Shown here: piece after piece, positions 5,622 through 7,000 of the stretch
Layout: each line of letters starts with the position of its first letter
Numbering within the stretch: the first letter of the stretch is position 1
DNA from: Devosia equisanguinis
Lineage (GTDB): Bacteria > Pseudomonadota > Alphaproteobacteria > Rhizobiales > Hyphomicrobiaceae
DNA: 7,000 nucleotides
Assembly: GCA_945901835.1 (NCBI GenBank)
Contig: CAMDMH010000158.1
Coordinates: 1-7,000, forward strand
Direction of reading: 5' to 3'
Made by a program: the position numbers and the translations under genes
The notes under the pieces: generated by a model
What the model was told of the DNA's origin: nothing
Database searches by the model: none
The model's input: only the letters and a program-made list of their open reading frames with translations

Positions 5622-6680
5622 GTGCAGGGCAGTACATCCATGACGACGCGATCTATGTTGAAGCGTACCGTTCGCTTGGCGGCTCTCGTCGGCGCGGTGG
5701 CATTCGCGTTGCCGGCGGCGGCGCAGGATTTCTACGCCGGCAAGACGATCAGTCTTGCGGTCGGCGCAGGCACGGGCGGCGGCTACGATCTATACGGGCG
5801 GGTGGTGGCCCGGCACATCGGTAAGTACATTCCGGGCAAGCCGGTCGTGATCGTGCAGAATATGCCGGGCGCGGGCAGCATGAAGGCGGTGGAGTACATC
5901 TTCACGCACGCCCCCAAGGACGGAACGGCGATGGCCATCGTGTTTCCTGGTGCGCTGATCGAGCCGCTGATCGCGGGGCGCGACAAGTTCCGGTTCGATC
6001 CGCCCAAGCTCGAGTACATCGGTAGCGCCAACAGCGGCGCACGGCTGTGCATCACGTTCCATACGTCCAAAGTAAAGACGTTCGAGGACGCGCAGCGGTA
6101 CCCGTCGACGATGGGCGGAAGTGCGGTCGGTGATTCCACGACCGACTATGCGCTGATGCTGAATTCGCTGGCCGGCACGAAGTTCAAGGTGGTGCAGGGT
6201 TACAAGTCGACATCGGAGACCCTGCTCGCGGTAGAGCGCGGCGAGGTCGATGGACTATGCGGGCTCGACGCAAGCTCGTTCCAGGCGCAACGGCCGCAGT
6301 GGTATGGCACGAAGCTGTCGAACATGTTCCTGCAGGCGAGCCTGGAACCGAAGGAAGATCTGACCAAGCTCGGCGTGCCGCCGGTGTGGAACTTCGTGAA
6401 GGGAGACGCGCGCACGGCAGTCGAGCTGATCCTGTCGCAGCAGGAGTTCCATCGCCCGTTCATCGCGCCGCCGGGAACGGCGCCGGCGCAACTCGCGCAG
6501 TTGCGCAAGGCGTTCGAGGCGACGATGAAGGATGCGGAGTTTCTGGCCGAAGCGCAGAAGGCCAATCTCGATATCGCGCCGAAGTCGGCCGAGGTCGTCG
6601 CGAAGCTGATCGACAAGATGTATGCGTCGCCGGCCCATATCGTCGCGATGGTGACGAAGGCGTTGCGGTCGCAGCCATAG
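5622..6680 (+). CDS. TTT-family (TctC/Bug) periplasmic substrate-binding protein, copy B
   Basis: This encodes a 352-residue second Bug/TctC receptor, a clear but diverged paralogue of the upstream gene. The signal peptide has basic KRTVR, a hydrophobic LAALVGAVAFALP core and a likely cut after AAA (34), before QDFYAGK. The mature start carries TGGGYDLYGR with Asp56 and Arg60, the more usual ligand-loop residues, followed by MPGAGS (81-86). Shared later blocks with copy A include KTFED/KSFED and LLAVERGEV/MFAAVERGEV. It also has two cysteines in the mature part (LCITF and GLCGLD) that could form a periplasmic disulfide. GTG 5622 was chosen because AAGGGAG ends 8 nt upstream; ATG 5640 would be 26 nt away, and GTG 5613 overlaps that ribosome site. 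Its TAG stop is the first triplet of the outer arm of the palindromic element that follows. The ligand is unknown; a carboxylate is the usual type. Confidence 0.9.
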   Translation: MQGSTSMTTRSMLKRTVRLAALVGAVAFALPAAAQDFYAGKTISLAVGAGTGGGYDLYGRVVARHIGKYIPGKPVVIVQNMPGAGSMKAVEYIFTHAPKDGTAMAIVFPGALIEPLIAGRDKFRFDPPKLEYIGSANSGARLCITFHTSKVKTFEDAQRYPSTMGGSAVGDSTTDYALMLNSLAGTKFKVVQGYKSTSETLLAVERGEVDGLCGLDASSFQAQRPQWYGTKLSNMFLQASLEPKEDLTKLGVPPVWNFVKGDARTAVELILSQQEFHRPFIAPPGTAPAQLAQLRKAFEATMKDAEFLAEAQKANLDIAPKSAEVVAKLIDKMYASPAHIVAMVTKALRSQP

Positions 6681-6812
6681 GTCGGGTTAGCAGCGCCCGC
6701 GCTGCGTAACCCGACGTAGTTGATAGCGAGAGGAAAGATGTCGGGTTACGCTCGGCATTTGGCCTTTCGCTCTGCGGCAAGCCGCAACGCGACGCCGAGC
6801 TAACCCGACCTA
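6678..6812. repeat. BIME-like element: two REP-type palindromes in opposite orientation
   Basis: Palindrome 1 (6681-6715) has the arms GTCGGGTTA-GCAGCGC and GCGCTGCGTAACCCGAC. Palindrome 2 (6740-6809) has GTCGGGTTACGCTCGGC and GCCGAGCTAACCCGAC. Each is a 9-bp stem, a single bulged C and 7 more bp. The bulge is in the right arm of palindrome 1 and in the left arm of palindrome 2, so the copies are inverted relative to each other. A small hairpin TGCGGC-AA-GCCGCA (6773-6786) sits inside palindrome 2. The outermost 14 bases (6678-6691 and 6799-6812) are also perfect reverse complements and include the receptor's TAG stop codon. The layout resembles paired REP/BIME elements, which are non-autonomous repeats. 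It could also act as a transcription terminator or mRNA stabiliser. Confidence 0.75.
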
Positions 6813-6823
6813 CGGGAGAACCC

Positions 6824-7000
6824 ATGCCCAAGATCGTCACGAACATCGCGACGGCTGATGCCACGAGCGTGACGGTTCGCGGCCGAGATCTCGTCAACGA
6901 GCTGATCGGCCGGCATACCTACACGGAGATGATCTATTTCCTGACCGTCGGACGAATGCCGGATGCTGGCGAGACGCGCGTGCTCGATTCCTGTCTCGTG
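6824..7000 (+). CDS. Citrate synthase-family / citryl-CoA lyase-like protein (N-terminus, partial)
   Basis: Fifty-nine codons are visible before the window ends. The protein has VTVRGRDLVNELIGRHTYTE, then MIYFLTVGRMPDAGETRVLD and SCLV. The pattern V-x-V-RG-[RK]-DL-x-x-[DE]-L-IG, then an aromatic FL-x-x-GR-x-P and a DxxLV end, is that of the citrate synthase superfamily and in particular of proteins annotated as citryl-CoA lyase. These cleave or make citryl-CoA-type thioesters with acetyl-CoA and a keto acid. The catalytic His and Asp lie further downstream and cannot be checked. The ATG has a strong GGGAG with 5-nt spacing, placed immediately after the palindromic element. It lies 143 bp after the receptor on the same strand. 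A role in metabolising the imported carboxylate is possible but unproven. Confidence 0.75.
   Translation, partial: MPKIVTNIATADATSVTVRGRDLVNELIGRHTYTEMIYFLTVGRMPDAGETRVLDSCLV

Noticed and set aside
6681..6812. Palindromic array as a CRISPR or attachment site
   Set aside because: Only two copies, each itself palindromic and mutually inverted, with no regular spacers, no cas genes and no integrase; REP/BIME fits better.

Overview
The window is GC-rich, densely packed DNA that looks chromosomal and alphaproteobacterial. The best guess is Hyphomicrobiales, of the Bradyrhizobium/Rhodopseudomonas/Xanthobacteraceae kind. The reasons are strong G/C third-position bias, a cytochrome P450 resembling the CYP199 family of Rhodopseudomonas palustris, two Bug/TctC-type periplasmic receptors, and palindromic intergenic repeats of a kind I associate with these genomes. 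No rRNA, tRNA, CRISPR array or replication origin was seen.

Layout. At the left edge (1-~253) is the start of an IS4-family insertion sequence (DUF4372-type transposase, minus strand, running off the window). It ends about a dozen bases from the stop codon of a minus-strand amidohydrolase_2-family enzyme (266-1393). A 213-bp divergent spacer separates that gene from a plus-strand run: a CYP199-like P450 (1607-2818), its [2Fe-2S] ferredoxin 4 nt downstream (2823-3146), and an NAD-type short-chain dehydrogenase (3210-3971). A perfect 13-bp hairpin then lies between the dehydrogenase and a convergent minus-strand VOC/glyoxalase-fold protein (4041-4451). Divergent from the VOC gene are two tandem, diverged tripartite-tricarboxylate-transporter receptor genes (4544-5581 and 5622-6680). 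Both have a GTG start behind the same GCAAGGG Shine-Dalgarno. A 135-bp element made of two oppositely oriented palindromes (REP/BIME-like) fills the gap to the start of a citrate synthase-family / citryl-CoA lyase-like gene that runs off the right edge (6824-7000+).

How the genes may work together (inference). The P450 keeps the residues that bind the benzoate carboxylate and ring in CYP199A4, and it has a ferredoxin partner next to it. The receptors bind carboxylates or similar small anions in the periplasm. The dehydrogenase, the VOC protein and the amidohydrolase (a family rich in decarboxylases and hydratases of aromatic acids) are typical accessory catabolic enzymes. The locus therefore reads as an uptake-and-oxidation cluster for a small, probably aromatic, carboxylic acid. 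The ferredoxin reductase and the membrane subunits of the transporter are not in the window. No wholly new system is evident. The most interesting points are the P450 active-site pattern, the paired receptors with differing ligand-loop residues, and the nested palindromic element that overlaps a stop codon.
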